Assembly (NCBI GenBank): GCA_964346075.1
Contig: CAYFTH010000008.1
Span: 1 to 43,936, forward strand
DNA: 43,936 nucleotides
Reading direction: 5' to 3'
Source of the DNA: Brumimicrobium sp964346075
GTDB taxonomy: Bacteria; Bacteroidota; Bacteroidia; Flavobacteriales_D; Crocinitomicaceae
How positions within the stretch are numbered: the first letter of the stretch is position 1; the number at the start of each line of letters is the position of its first letter. The position numbers were made by a program, and so were the translations under genes. A model generated the notes under the pieces. The model made no database searches, was not told the DNA's origin, and was given only the letters and a program-made list of their open reading frames with translations. This document shows, piece after piece, positions 1-7,741 of the stretch.

Positions 1-1827
1 ACATGCCCTGAAGAAATCACGCGCACTTACCGCATTGAAGATGATTGCGGCAACTTTATTGAAGTGGACCAAATCATCACTGTTGATGACGACATTGCGC
101 CGACGGCATCGAATCCGGCAACGACAACCGTGCAGTGTGCATCCGACGTACCAGCAACCGACCCAACGGTCGTGACGGACGAGGCAGACAACTGTACAGC
201 TAATCCAACGGTGACATTCGATTCAGAAACATCCGACAACAACGTCTGTGATGGTGAGGAACTGACGCGCGTTTATGAAATTGCAGATGACTGTGGCAAC
301 ACCACAACGGTAACCCATACCATCATTATTGATGCGTACACGCCAACCTTTACAGTAGCTGGAACAGATCCAACAACATGTGGTGGTACCGATGGTTATA
401 TCACGATTAGTGGTCTTGATCCCAACACGGATTACGATCTCGGTTACAACGGAAATGCTACCAATCCTATCACGACAGATGGTGCAGGTGAATATGTGAT
501 CAACAATTTATCTGCTGGCAGTTTTAGTAATTTTGCTATTAATCCAACTTCGTGTGATTTGTGTGTAGAAACGGTGAACACAAACATTAATCTTGTCGAT
601 CCGAATGCACCGCCTGTTGATGCAGGTCCTGATCAAACCATTTGTATTGGCGAAACGGTGACACTTACTGCAACAAACCCTAATAATGCCAATATCTCAT
701 GGGATAGCGGTGTGACTGATGGCGATTCATTCGCTCCACCCGTTGGTACGAATAATTACACTGTTACCGCCGAAGAAGCTGGTTGTACTTCAACCGATTT
801 GGTTGTTGTTACTGTGAATCCCCTTCCCAACGTCAATGCAGGAAACGATATCTTTATTTGCGATGGGGAATCTGTTACCTTATCTGGGAGTGGAGCTGAT
901 TCTTACACCTGGGATAATGGAGTAAATGATGGAGTTTCATTTACCCCCGGGACAACGACAACATACACGGTTACCGGAGTTTCAACAGAAGGGTGTTCTG
1001 CTACAGATGATCTGATGGTAACAATTTACGACAACCCAGCTGTAGATTTTGAAGCGGATGTAACTGAAGGCTGTATACCACAAGAAGTCAACTTCACCAA
1101 CTTGACCAGTGGTAATTCGGATGTTTGCACATGGGAGATTGATGGAACTACAATTAATGATAATTGTTCTCCTTCCTACACATTTACGAATCCTGGTTGT
1201 TACAGCGTTTCACTAACGGTTACTTCTGATGATGGGTGCACTGATAGTTATACAGAAACAAACTATATATGCATCGATGACTATCCAGTTGCTGACTTCT
1301 CAGCAGATCCAAACGAGCTTACCCGTTTAGAAAATGAAGTCAACTTTGAAAATCAGTCCACAAATGCTGAAACTTACGCATGGAATTTTGACGATGGCGA
1401 AACGAGCACTGCTACGCATCCATCTCATACTTTCCCGGGCGAAGAAGAGGATGAATTCTTAGTCGAACTGATTGCAACTAGCCAGTATGGTTGTGAGGAC
1501 ACTGCTTATCAAACGATTATAATGCGTGAAGAGTTATTGTACTATGTACCAAATTCGTTCACCCCAGACCGGGATCAATTCAACGAAAAATTCAAACCAG
1601 TATTCACATCTGGATTTAACCCTCAGGATTATACATTAATGATCTTTAATCGTTGGGGTGAGATCATTTTCGAATCCAATCATCCAGAAGTTGGATGGGA
1701 TGGAACATATGGTGCAGACAGTGAGGAAATCGTTAAAGACGGAACCTATGTTTGGAAGATTGAATTTAAGACAAAGTACAATGATGAGCGCAAGGTAGAA
1801 CTCGGTCATGTGAATGTGCTGAGATAA
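1..1827 (+). CDS. T9SS type B sorting domain adhesin, 3' part of a larger gene
   Basis: The frame is open from base 1, so the gene is cut by the window edge and 608 residues are visible. It is a secreted, Cys/Thr/Asp-rich repeat protein. Bases 1-345 hold two related HYR-like units, each with a TR-Y-I-DDCGN core, about 81 residues apart. A SprB-like unit follows at about 346-600, then two Ig-like/PKD-type modules opening VDAGPDQTIC and VNAGNDIFIC at about 604-1035, then two PKD-type modules at about 1036-1520. The last 98 residues (about 1531-1824) are the gliding-motility-associated type B C-terminal domain, with VPNSFTPDRDQFNEKFKP, a FNRWGE core and a final GHVNVLR. This domain sends proteins through the T9SS to the cell surface. 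A PorE-like gene follows. The role is probably adhesion or matrix; the ligand is unknown. A GTG at 64 is internal. Confidence 0.9.
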   Translation, partial: TCPEEITRTYRIEDDCGNFIEVDQIITVDDDIAPTASNPATTTVQCASDVPATDPTVVTDEADNCTANPTVTFDSETSDNNVCDGEELTRVYEIADDCGNTTTVTHTIIIDAYTPTFTVAGTDPTTCGGTDGYITISGLDPNTDYDLGYNGNATNPITTDGAGEYVINNLSAGSFSNFAINPTSCDLCVETVNTNINLVDPNAPPVDAGPDQTICIGETVTLTATNPNNANISWDSGVTDGDSFAPPVGTNNYTVTAEEAGCTSTDLVVVTVNPLPNVNAGNDIFICDGESVTLSGSGADSYTWDNGVNDGVSFTPGTTTTYTVTGVSTEGCSATDDLMVTIYDNPAVDFEADVTEGCIPQEVNFTNLTSGNSDVCTWEIDGTTINDNCSPSYTFTNPGCYSVSLTVTSDDGCTDSYTETNYICIDDYPVADFSADPNELTRLENEVNFENQSTNAETYAWNFDDGETSTATHPSHTFPGEEEDEFLVELIATSQYGCEDTAYQTIIMREELLYYVPNSFTPDRDQFNEKFKPVFTSGFNPQDYTLMIFNRWGEIIFESNHPEVGWDGTYGADSEEIVKDGTYVWKIEFKTKYNDERKVELGHVNVLR

Positions 1828-1853
1828 TAGTTCATTTGTTTATTCTGTATTAA

Positions 1854-1882
1854 AACGTCATCTTCGGATGGCGTTTTTTTTT
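1854..1882 (+). terminator. Intrinsic terminator of the adhesin gene
   Basis: A 9-bp stem (1854-1862 with 1867-1875, one G-T pair) closes on a TTCG tetraloop and runs into a T tract ending at 1882. It lies 26 bases after the adhesin stop and separates that gene from the PorE-like gene. Confidence 0.85.
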
Positions 1883-1959
1883 GCATGATAATTGTAACAT
1901 TACATGTTTATTCGCGTTAAGAAATACGAGTTATCTATTAGAATTTCGAGAATACCAAC

Positions 1960-4002
1960 ATGACAAAATTTTACAGCTTTTTAATTGTATCAGTTTTATT
2001 TCAATTTTATTCATTCGGACAGGCTGAAGATGAATCTTGCCTCGAGCCTAGAAGAAAAGTACTAAAGCTTATTGATAAAGCTAAAGACGCTACACCCCGG
2101 GAGGCATCAAAGCTTTTTAACGAGGCCATTGATAAGGATGATGATAATGCAATGGCTTATTATGAATTCGCCATGTATGCGTATGATCGCGCCATGAAAT
2201 TATATGATCAAAACCCCAATCCTAAAATGGGAGATAAAAGCTTGGCTACTGCTGAAAAGCTTTTTAAGCAAACCCTCGACCGTTGTTCCGATTATCACGC
2301 GAATTGCTTTTATTACCTGGGTATCATTAATTATACCCTTGGGAATAAAAAAGAAGCCGTCAGCTACTTCAAAAAATTTAAAAACTTTCAACCCACTGAT
2401 ATCAATAAATTATCTCCAGATCGCGAAAAACGTCTTAAAGATGTCGCTGAAGTGATTACAAAATTTGAAGAAAACCAATCGTTTCTGGAAGACCCCGTGC
2501 CTTTTGATCCAAGCATAGTAAAAAACGTGAGCACCCAGCGGGATGAATACTTCCCTATGATATCTCCCGATAATGAAATTATGTTTTATACCAGACGAGT
2601 AGATCGATCTGCTAAGGGTGACATTGTATCGACCATTCGCGAAGAGTTTACCTGGTCAAAAAGAGAAAATATGCAGAGCCTGTTTGACAGCGGCACTCCC
2701 CTGCAACCTCCGTTTAATAATGGTACATTCGATAGCTATGGCGCAGCGACTATGTCTGTTGATAACAAGGAAATGATCATATGTGCTTGTAAAGATGAGA
2801 AAATCCGAGGACAAACGTATCGCAATTGCGACCTGTATGTTACCTATTATGAGCGCACAGGGGAAGGAGGGAATGACTACCAATGGACTAAGCTCGAAAA
2901 CTTAGGGGAAGGTATTAACACCAATGACGGTTGGGAAGGTCAACCGACTCTTTCTTCCGATGGGAACACCCTTTACTTTACAGCGAATCGTCCAGATACG
3001 CGCGATAATGATATCTTTTTATCAGAACGTTTGTCGGACGGGACGTGGGGGCCCGGAAAACCATTCGCTTTAATCAATACTGCTGGAAAAGACAAAAGTC
3101 CTTTCTTTCATCAGGATAGTGAAACGTTTTACTTTGTATCTACTGTTTCCGAACAACGTAAAGGTTTAGGAGGAACAGATATTTTTTATATGCGAAAACA
3201 AGATGATGGTTCCTGGTCGAAACCTAAAAACATCGGATATCCAATTAATACGAAAGAAGATGAACTCGGTCTGTTTGTTTCTACCAATGGTAAAGAGGCA
3301 TTTTTCTCCTCGCGACAAAAGGGGATTTGGAATATTTACTCCTTTGAATTATATAAAGAGGCACGGCCAAAATCAGTCGTTATCGTGAAGGGAAATCTAA
3401 CTGATGAAGAAGGGAAACCTGCTAAGGATACAGAATTGGAAATTACTTATGAACATTCAGATAAAGTTGAGAAAGTCAGAGTTAATGGAGATGATGGAAA
3501 GTACGCGGCTGTCATAAAAACAGACGAAAAACAGGATGTTATGGTTAATGTGAAAAAAGAGGGGCACGCTTTCGATTCACAAATTATTAGTACTGAGGAA
3601 TTGGCTGCAGGTGAAACGATTCGAAATAAGAACATGGATGTCGAAAAAATTGAAGTCGACAAACCATATACTATCAATGACATTCTCTATGAAACAGCAT
3701 CAGCAGCACTTTCCAAACGTTCTAAGTTTATACTTAAACAATTCGCGCGTTTTCTAAAAGAAAATGAATCCATTACAATTCTTATTCAGGGTCATACGGA
3801 TAACGAAGGTCGAGCGCAAACCAATCTTGATCTTTCCGAACGAAGAGCACAAGGAGTTAAAAGCTACTTGATTGAGTTGGGCATTGAAAAAAATCGGCTC
3901 AGTGCCAAAGGGTACGGTCAGACACAACCCAAGGTACCCAACACTTCTGCCAAGAATAAGGCTAAGAACAGAAGAACAGACTTTGTTATTCTCAAGAAAT
4001 AA
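1960..4002 (+). CDS. PorE-like OmpA family protein (TPR, PD40 propeller, regulatory domain, OmpA)
   Basis: A 680-residue envelope protein with a signal peptide (residues 1-20, ending SFGQ). In order it has TPR-like helices (about 28-170), a PD40/WD40-like beta propeller (about 185-460, with SPDNEIMFYT, SSDGNTLYFT and GGTDIFYM blades), a carboxypeptidase-regulatory-like beta domain (about 473-560) and an OmpA C-terminal peptidoglycan-binding domain (570-680). Asp614 and Arg629 in GHTDNEG and LSERRAQGV fit the residue pair that binds diaminopimelate in OmpA proteins. This is the domain order of PorE, a T9SS component of Porphyromonas gingivalis. It follows a T9SS adhesin, which supports a surface or secretion role, but no porP/sprF gene lies beside it. 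A role as core T9SS part or as an adhesin-specific anchor cannot be decided here. Confidence 0.88.
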   Translation: MTKFYSFLIVSVLFQFYSFGQAEDESCLEPRRKVLKLIDKAKDATPREASKLFNEAIDKDDDNAMAYYEFAMYAYDRAMKLYDQNPNPKMGDKSLATAEKLFKQTLDRCSDYHANCFYYLGIINYTLGNKKEAVSYFKKFKNFQPTDINKLSPDREKRLKDVAEVITKFEENQSFLEDPVPFDPSIVKNVSTQRDEYFPMISPDNEIMFYTRRVDRSAKGDIVSTIREEFTWSKRENMQSLFDSGTPLQPPFNNGTFDSYGAATMSVDNKEMIICACKDEKIRGQTYRNCDLYVTYYERTGEGGNDYQWTKLENLGEGINTNDGWEGQPTLSSDGNTLYFTANRPDTRDNDIFLSERLSDGTWGPGKPFALINTAGKDKSPFFHQDSETFYFVSTVSEQRKGLGGTDIFYMRKQDDGSWSKPKNIGYPINTKEDELGLFVSTNGKEAFFSSRQKGIWNIYSFELYKEARPKSVVIVKGNLTDEEGKPAKDTELEITYEHSDKVEKVRVNGDDGKYAAVIKTDEKQDVMVNVKKEGHAFDSQIISTEELAAGETIRNKNMDVEKIEVDKPYTINDILYETASAALSKRSKFILKQFARFLKENESITILIQGHTDNEGRAQTNLDLSERRAQGVKSYLIELGIEKNRLSAKGYGQTQPKVPNTSAKNKAKNRRTDFVILKK

Positions 4003-4063
4003 ACTATTCCCAAGAAAGCTCAATTAATAATCGCTATTTGCCCGAGCTCGTTAAAAATAAGAC

Positions 4064-4088
4064 CTTGCCGTTACTGCTGTGCGGCAAG
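4064..4088 (-). terminator. Likely terminator of the MscS gene, with the stop codon in the loop
   Basis: A 7-bp perfect stem CTTGCCG/CGGCAAG has its 5' arm inside the last codons of the MscS gene and the TAA stop (4071-4073) in the 11-base loop. On the minus strand a T-rich stretch (TCTTATTTTTAA) follows. The T tract is interrupted, so strength is uncertain. Confidence 0.5.
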
Positions 4089-5303
4089 TTGCTGGAAGTC
4101 TTTACCTGTAGGCCCCTGATGAACATCCAAATCGAACGTGTGAATCACTGATAACAAATGGTCAAAAATATCAGCTATTACCATCTCGTATTCACCCCAA
4201 ACCTGAGTTTTAGAAAAGCAATAGATTTCGATTGGCAGTCCTTCATTCGTAGGGGCTAATTGACGTACCATCAATGTCATCTCTTGATTGATAGCCGGGT
4301 TGTTTTTTAAGTAATACTCAATATACTTTCTAAAAAGTCCCACGTTTGTTTGGCGCCGTGCATGTATCTGTTCTTCACCAATAAGACCGTGTTTTTCATT
4401 GTAGGATTTAATTTCATTTTGCTGGGTTTCAACAAACGATCCCAGTATTTTTACTTTACTTAATTTTTGAATCAACGGGTCATTCGCAAAGCGAATTCGG
4501 TCCACTTTAATATTGAGCGAACGTTTGATACGTCGACCGTCGGAATCCTTCATTCCTCGCCAGTTTTTAAAACTATCGGCAATGAAACTATAGGTTGGAA
4601 TCGTCGTAATCGTCATGTCAAAATTCTGCACTTTTACGGTCGTTAAATTAATCTCCACAACATCACCATCCGCTCCATAACGCTCCATCGTCACCCAGTC
4701 ACCAATACGCAACATATCATTGGCAGAAATTTGAATACTTCCAACAAATCCCAAAATTGTATCCTTAAAAACTAAGAGAAGAATCGCTGTCATAGCACCT
4801 AGCGAAGTGAGGAAAAATGTTGGACTTTGATTGGTTAAAACCGATAATAAAATGATGGCAAATACGATAGTTATAATCAATTTAGCCGTTTGCGTGTAAG
4901 CTCCTATTGGTTTCCCTTCAAAAAAGGGTTTCTCCTGAAGCACATCTTTAGTCGCATTCAAAAATCTTCTAATACCCACGAGCACTGCAAAAATAATGAG
5001 GAAATCGTTTATGCGATGACTAAATTCATGTGCCTGCGGGTAAGCGAAAAAGACAATGGAGAAAAAATAATCCATGAACAGTAGAGGTAAAATATGCGCC
5101 ACTGCATTAAAAAACTTCCTTTCTACGAGGACATCATCTAATTTCGTTTTACTTTTCTTTGCTAATCGTTTAATCAATGTGAGCAAAACCTCACGGGTCA
5201 ACCACCAAATAATGACTGAAAGTATTGCCATCCCCACTAGCAGCCCGATCATCCAAAAGAACGCGTGAGACTGAAAAGCTTCGTTGGCCAATAACTCCTT
5301 CAT
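4071..5303 (-). CDS. Mechanosensitive ion channel of the MscS family
   Basis: A 410-residue inner-membrane channel that would open under membrane tension and release small solutes on hypo-osmotic shock. There are about five membrane segments, then the MscS core with NDMLRIGDWVTMERYGADGDVVEINLTTVKV (split here as the beta-domain DWVTMERYGADGDVVEI plus TTVKVQNFD) and a soluble C-terminal domain. The start chosen is ATG at 5303, just before the first membrane segment. An in-frame ATG at 5360 would add 19 residues and sits a sensible distance after a TACTTTTG box at 5378-5385, so it remains possible. The longest reading from 5417 overlaps the divergent protease gene and is unlikely. Confidence 0.88.
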   Translation of the reverse strand: MKELLANEAFQSHAFFWMIGLLVGMAILSVIIWWLTREVLLTLIKRLAKKSKTKLDDVLVERKFFNAVAHILPLLFMDYFFSIVFFAYPQAHEFSHRINDFLIIFAVLVGIRRFLNATKDVLQEKPFFEGKPIGAYTQTAKLIITIVFAIILLSVLTNQSPTFFLTSLGAMTAILLLVFKDTILGFVGSIQISANDMLRIGDWVTMERYGADGDVVEINLTTVKVQNFDMTITTIPTYSFIADSFKNWRGMKDSDGRRIKRSLNIKVDRIRFANDPLIQKLSKVKILGSFVETQQNEIKSYNEKHGLIGEEQIHARRQTNVGLFRKYIEYYLKNNPAINQEMTLMVRQLAPTNEGLPIEIYCFSKTQVWGEYEMVIADIFDHLLSVIHTFDLDVHQGPTGKDFQQLAAQQ

Positions 5304-5393
5304 CGTGTGGTCCTCTGTAAGGTAGAAACTTTTAATCCAATTAAAAACGAGTATCTTCATGGTTTTGTTATTTTTAGCAAAAGTAATAAAAGT

Positions 5394-5975
5394 ATGCATC
5401 CCAAGGTACAATTTCATCTATTAGGCTGGGTAACGCTACTGCTGTTTCCCGCTTTAGGAGGCTGGTTATTATGGTATTTTGAGGGTTTTAAGTTTATACA
5501 AATACTGCAATTATCTGAACTTTTTAAGCCCATTAATCTTATTGGTTTAGAGTTCGGTATTTTTTACGGAATAGTCATACTAGCTGTGTCACAACTATCT
5601 ATTTTCGAGGATCTCTCTGTTCATCAAGAACGGATGCTCCGAGCACTCCGACTCAATTGGGGTGACGTTATCTTCATGTCATTTTGCGCAGCTTTCGGAG
5701 AAGAGATTTTGTTTAGAGCTGGAATACAGTATTGGCTGGGTCCCTGGTTAACCGCTTTTCTATTTATTGCTGTGCATGGATATTTCAGCTTTACCTCTAT
5801 GAAGAAAAATATACTGGGTATCGTTATCTTCCCTTTTATTCTGATTATCAGTTTTGCTTATGAAACAATTGGACTCTGGTTTTGTATAGCTGCTCACTTT
5901 TCTTACGACGTCCTGATGTTCCAAGGGGTTATATTCAAAAAAAAGAAACCAATTGTTAATCGTAAACGATCTTAA
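5394..5975 (+). CDS. CPBP family intramembrane protease (Abi/CAAX-type)
   Basis: A 193-residue multi-pass membrane protein. The CPBP/Abi glutamic protease motifs are present: EEILFR (Glu103, Glu104, Arg108), FIAVH ending in His128, and AAHFSYD with His168. The start is ATG at 5394, giving a first membrane helix after a short polar end; a frame open from 5307 adds residues antisense to the MscS start region and was not used. The stop lies inside the 3' end of the converging LRR gene, so the two coding regions overlap by 20 bases. The substrate is unknown. Relatives process prenylated proteins, bacteriocins or anti-sigma factors. Confidence 0.85.
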   Translation: MHPKVQFHLLGWVTLLLFPALGGWLLWYFEGFKFIQILQLSELFKPINLIGLEFGIFYGIVILAVSQLSIFEDLSVHQERMLRALRLNWGDVIFMSFCAAFGEEILFRAGIQYWLGPWLTAFLFIAVHGYFSFTSMKKNILGIVIFPFILIISFAYETIGLWFCIAAHFSYDVLMFQGVIFKKKKPIVNRKRS

Positions 5976-6714
5976 AATTGTGTAAACTTCTTACAAATAA
6001 ACAACGTGGTATCTGAATACTCTGATCCACTTGTAATAGATCAAATCGACGCAGATTACAGAGTTCATCAGGCAAGTCCAAAACATAGCCTGCATTACTC
6101 AGGTACAATTCATGTAAGTTCGTTAAATTACCTATCGCTGAAGGGATGGCCGTAAGGTTATTATACCGCAAGTCCAGAATTTCAATGCTTCCTGAATCAA
6201 AAAGCGCCGGTTGAATCGTATCGAGCTCATTAAACCGAGCAGATAATGTTTTGAGTTCTGGAATTTGCCCCACTGTAGCAGGGAGTTGTTGGAGGTTATT
6301 GTAATCTAACTTGAGGTGTTCGAGTTGCTTCAAATCTCCTATGCTTTTAGGTAAAGAATCGAGATTATTGTAATGGACAAACAGCACTTCAAGATTGGTT
6401 AGGGAACCAATTTCTGGAGGTAACGTAGTTAATTCATTGCGTCCGACATATAATTTCTTCAAAGAAGTCAATTCCCCAATTCGAGGTGATATTTCCGTCA
6501 ATCCAGTTTGGAACAATCGCAATTCTTCGAGATTTTCTAATTCAAAAATAGATGCTGGAATAGAATCGAGCGACTGACGATTCAGATTAAGTGATTTAGT
6601 CTCATTGGTCGCCTTGTGAACATTTCGTAAAGCGAACCATGCACAACTGCCAAAAAGGAACCAACTACTGAATAAAATTAAAAACTTGTTAATTTGTAGT
6701 CGTCGTAGATTCAA
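5956..6714 (-). CDS. Leucine-rich repeat lipoprotein
   Basis: A 252-residue protein with an N-terminal hydrophobic segment and a lipobox-like FGSC (Cys at about 24), so probably a lipoprotein, followed by about seven 23-residue leucine-rich repeats of the LPxxIGxLxxLxxLxLxxNxL type (about residues 40-220). Such repeats make a curved protein-binding surface; the partner is unknown. The start codon is TTG at 6714, since no ATG or GTG precedes the signal segment in frame. It converges on and overlaps the protease gene by 20 bases and is divergent from the Spy-like gene. Confidence 0.8.
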   Translation of the reverse strand: MNLRRLQINKFLILFSSWFLFGSCAWFALRNVHKATNETKSLNLNRQSLDSIPASIFELENLEELRLFQTGLTEISPRIGELTSLKKLYVGRNELTTLPPEIGSLTNLEVLFVHYNNLDSLPKSIGDLKQLEHLKLDYNNLQQLPATVGQIPELKTLSARFNELDTIQPALFDSGSIEILDLRYNNLTAIPSAIGNLTNLHELYLSNAGYVLDLPDELCNLRRFDLLQVDQSIQIPRCLFVRSLHNFKIVYD

Positions 6715-6719
6715 TAGCT

Positions 6720-6744
6720 TATCTTTAAATAAAATCTAAAGATA
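6720..6744. promoter_or_regulatory. Symmetric inverted repeat forming divergent -7 boxes
   Basis: TATCTTTA (6720-6727) is repeated exactly on the other strand at 6737-6744, with 9 bases between. Each copy matches the Bacteroidota -7 box TAnnTTTG at 7 of 8 positions. One points to the Spy-like gene (ATG at 6744) and the other to the LRR gene (TTG at 6714). A TTTG at 6693-6696 could serve as -33 box for the rightward promoter, but its 23-base spacing is at the long end. Confidence 0.45.
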
Positions 6745-7136
6745 TGAAAAAAGTAACAATTTTATTAGCAGTTGGTGGCCTTCTCATGTGTCCCAACATT
6801 TTCGCTCAACAGGAAAACGAAGTTTCAAAAACCAAAGTCGAAGCGCATCACGAGAAAAGTGATAAGGAAATGGAAAAGGAACTCAATTTGACTGCCGAGC
6901 AGAAAGAAGAAATGAAAAAAATCAAGGAAAAATATGCTGATAAAGAGCAATCATTACAGCAAGAATTGAAAGCGTTGCGACGAGCCAAACGTGAAGAAAT
7001 GAAAGCGGTGCTTACTCCGGAACAGCAGGAAAAAGCAAAAACTGTGCACAAAAAACGTATGAAGCGCCACAGCATGAAAAAGCAATTGCGCCGACACAAG
7101 GCGCAGCAGCAACGAGTCGAGCCAAAAAATGACTAG
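6744..7136 (+). CDS. Small Spy/CpxP-like charged periplasmic protein
   Basis: A 130-residue protein with a signal peptide ending NIFAQQ (about residue 22) and a very charged helical remainder. Residues 45-100 hold two LTxEQ-type helices (LNLTAEQKEEMKKIKEK and LTPEQQEKAK), the pattern seen in Spy/CpxP and DUF4890-like periplasmic proteins. The C-terminus is strongly basic (KKRMKRHSMKKQLRRHK). The family suggests a periplasmic chaperone or stress role; this is inference from composition and motif. It is divergent from the LRR lipoprotein. Confidence 0.7.
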   Translation: MKKVTILLAVGGLLMCPNIFAQQENEVSKTKVEAHHEKSDKEMEKELNLTAEQKEEMKKIKEKYADKEQSLQQELKALRRAKREEMKAVLTPEQQEKAKTVHKKRMKRHSMKKQLRRHKAQQQRVEPKND

Positions 7137-7147
7137 ATGTGCAGAAT

Positions 7148-7171
7148 GCGGAGTGATCAAGCTCCGCTTTT
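7148..7171 (+). terminator. Likely terminator after the Spy-like gene
   Basis: A 6-bp GC-rich stem (GCGGAG 7148-7153 with CTCCGC 7162-7167) has an 8-base loop and is followed by TTTT. Its right arm lies in the last codons of msrA, which converges from the other side. Only the plus-strand direction has a T tract. Confidence 0.5.
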
Positions 7172-7699
7172 ATCTTTTAAAATATCAGAAAATGCCGCTT
7201 TAAACTTTTCTACTTTCGGTCGTACGACAGCTCTACAATAGGGCTGATCTGGATTATTTAAATAGTAATCTCTGTGGTTCGATTCTGCCTCATAAAAGTT
7301 ATTGATTGGCGTGACCTCTGTAACAATGGGTTTATCGAAGGCTCCTGACTCTTCGAGTTTTGACTTGTACTTCTCGGCAGCTAACTTTTGATCCTCATCG
7401 TGATAAAAAATAACAGAACGATATTGTTCTCCAACGTCATTCCCCTGCTGATTTACAGTCGTAGGATCGTGGACAGACCAAAAAACTTTTAACAATTCTT
7501 CATAACTTACAACCTCGGTGTCAAAAACAATACGCGCTACTTCAGCGTGTCCCGTTGTACCCATGCACACTTCTTTATAAGCGGGGTTTTTCACATGTCC
7601 TCCAGCGTAACCAGGGTAAGCTTCATGAACACCTTTAATCTCTGAAAAAACAGCTTCAATACACCAAAAACAGCCAGCTCCAAATGTTGCTTCCTTCAT
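7157..7699 (-). CDS. msrA: Peptide-methionine (S)-S-oxide reductase MsrA
   Basis: A 180-residue repair enzyme that reduces the S epimer of methionine sulfoxide in proteins, using thioredoxin for recycling. The catalytic motif GCFWCIE holds Cys10 and Cys13, and the conserved YPGYAGG and TGHAE stretches follow at about 28-53. Cys155 in QPYCRAVV may be a resolving cysteine. Length is normal for a stand-alone MsrA. No signal peptide is visible, so it is cytoplasmic. No msrB lies next to it. Confidence 0.96.
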   Translation of the reverse strand: MKEATFGAGCFWCIEAVFSEIKGVHEAYPGYAGGHVKNPAYKEVCMGTTGHAEVARIVFDTEVVSYEELLKVFWSVHDPTTVNQQGNDVGEQYRSVIFYHDEDQKLAAEKYKSKLEESGAFDKPIVTEVTPINNFYEAESNHRDYYLNNPDQPYCRAVVRPKVEKFKAAFSDILKDKSGA

Positions 7700-7719
7700 A
7701 AATAAGATTTACTGAATAA

Positions 7720-7727
7720 CAAAACTA
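7720..7727 (-). promoter_or_regulatory. -7 promoter box for msrA
   Basis: TAGTTTTG on the minus strand matches TAnnTTTG exactly and lies 20 bases before the msrA ATG. No clear -33 TTG is seen at the usual spacing. Confidence 0.4.
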
Positions 7728-7741
7728 TGCTCCTAAAGTTC

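Noticed and set aside
64..66. GTG at 64 as the start of the adhesin
   Set aside because: The frame is open to base 1 and the upstream residues continue the same repeat, so the gene begins outside the window.
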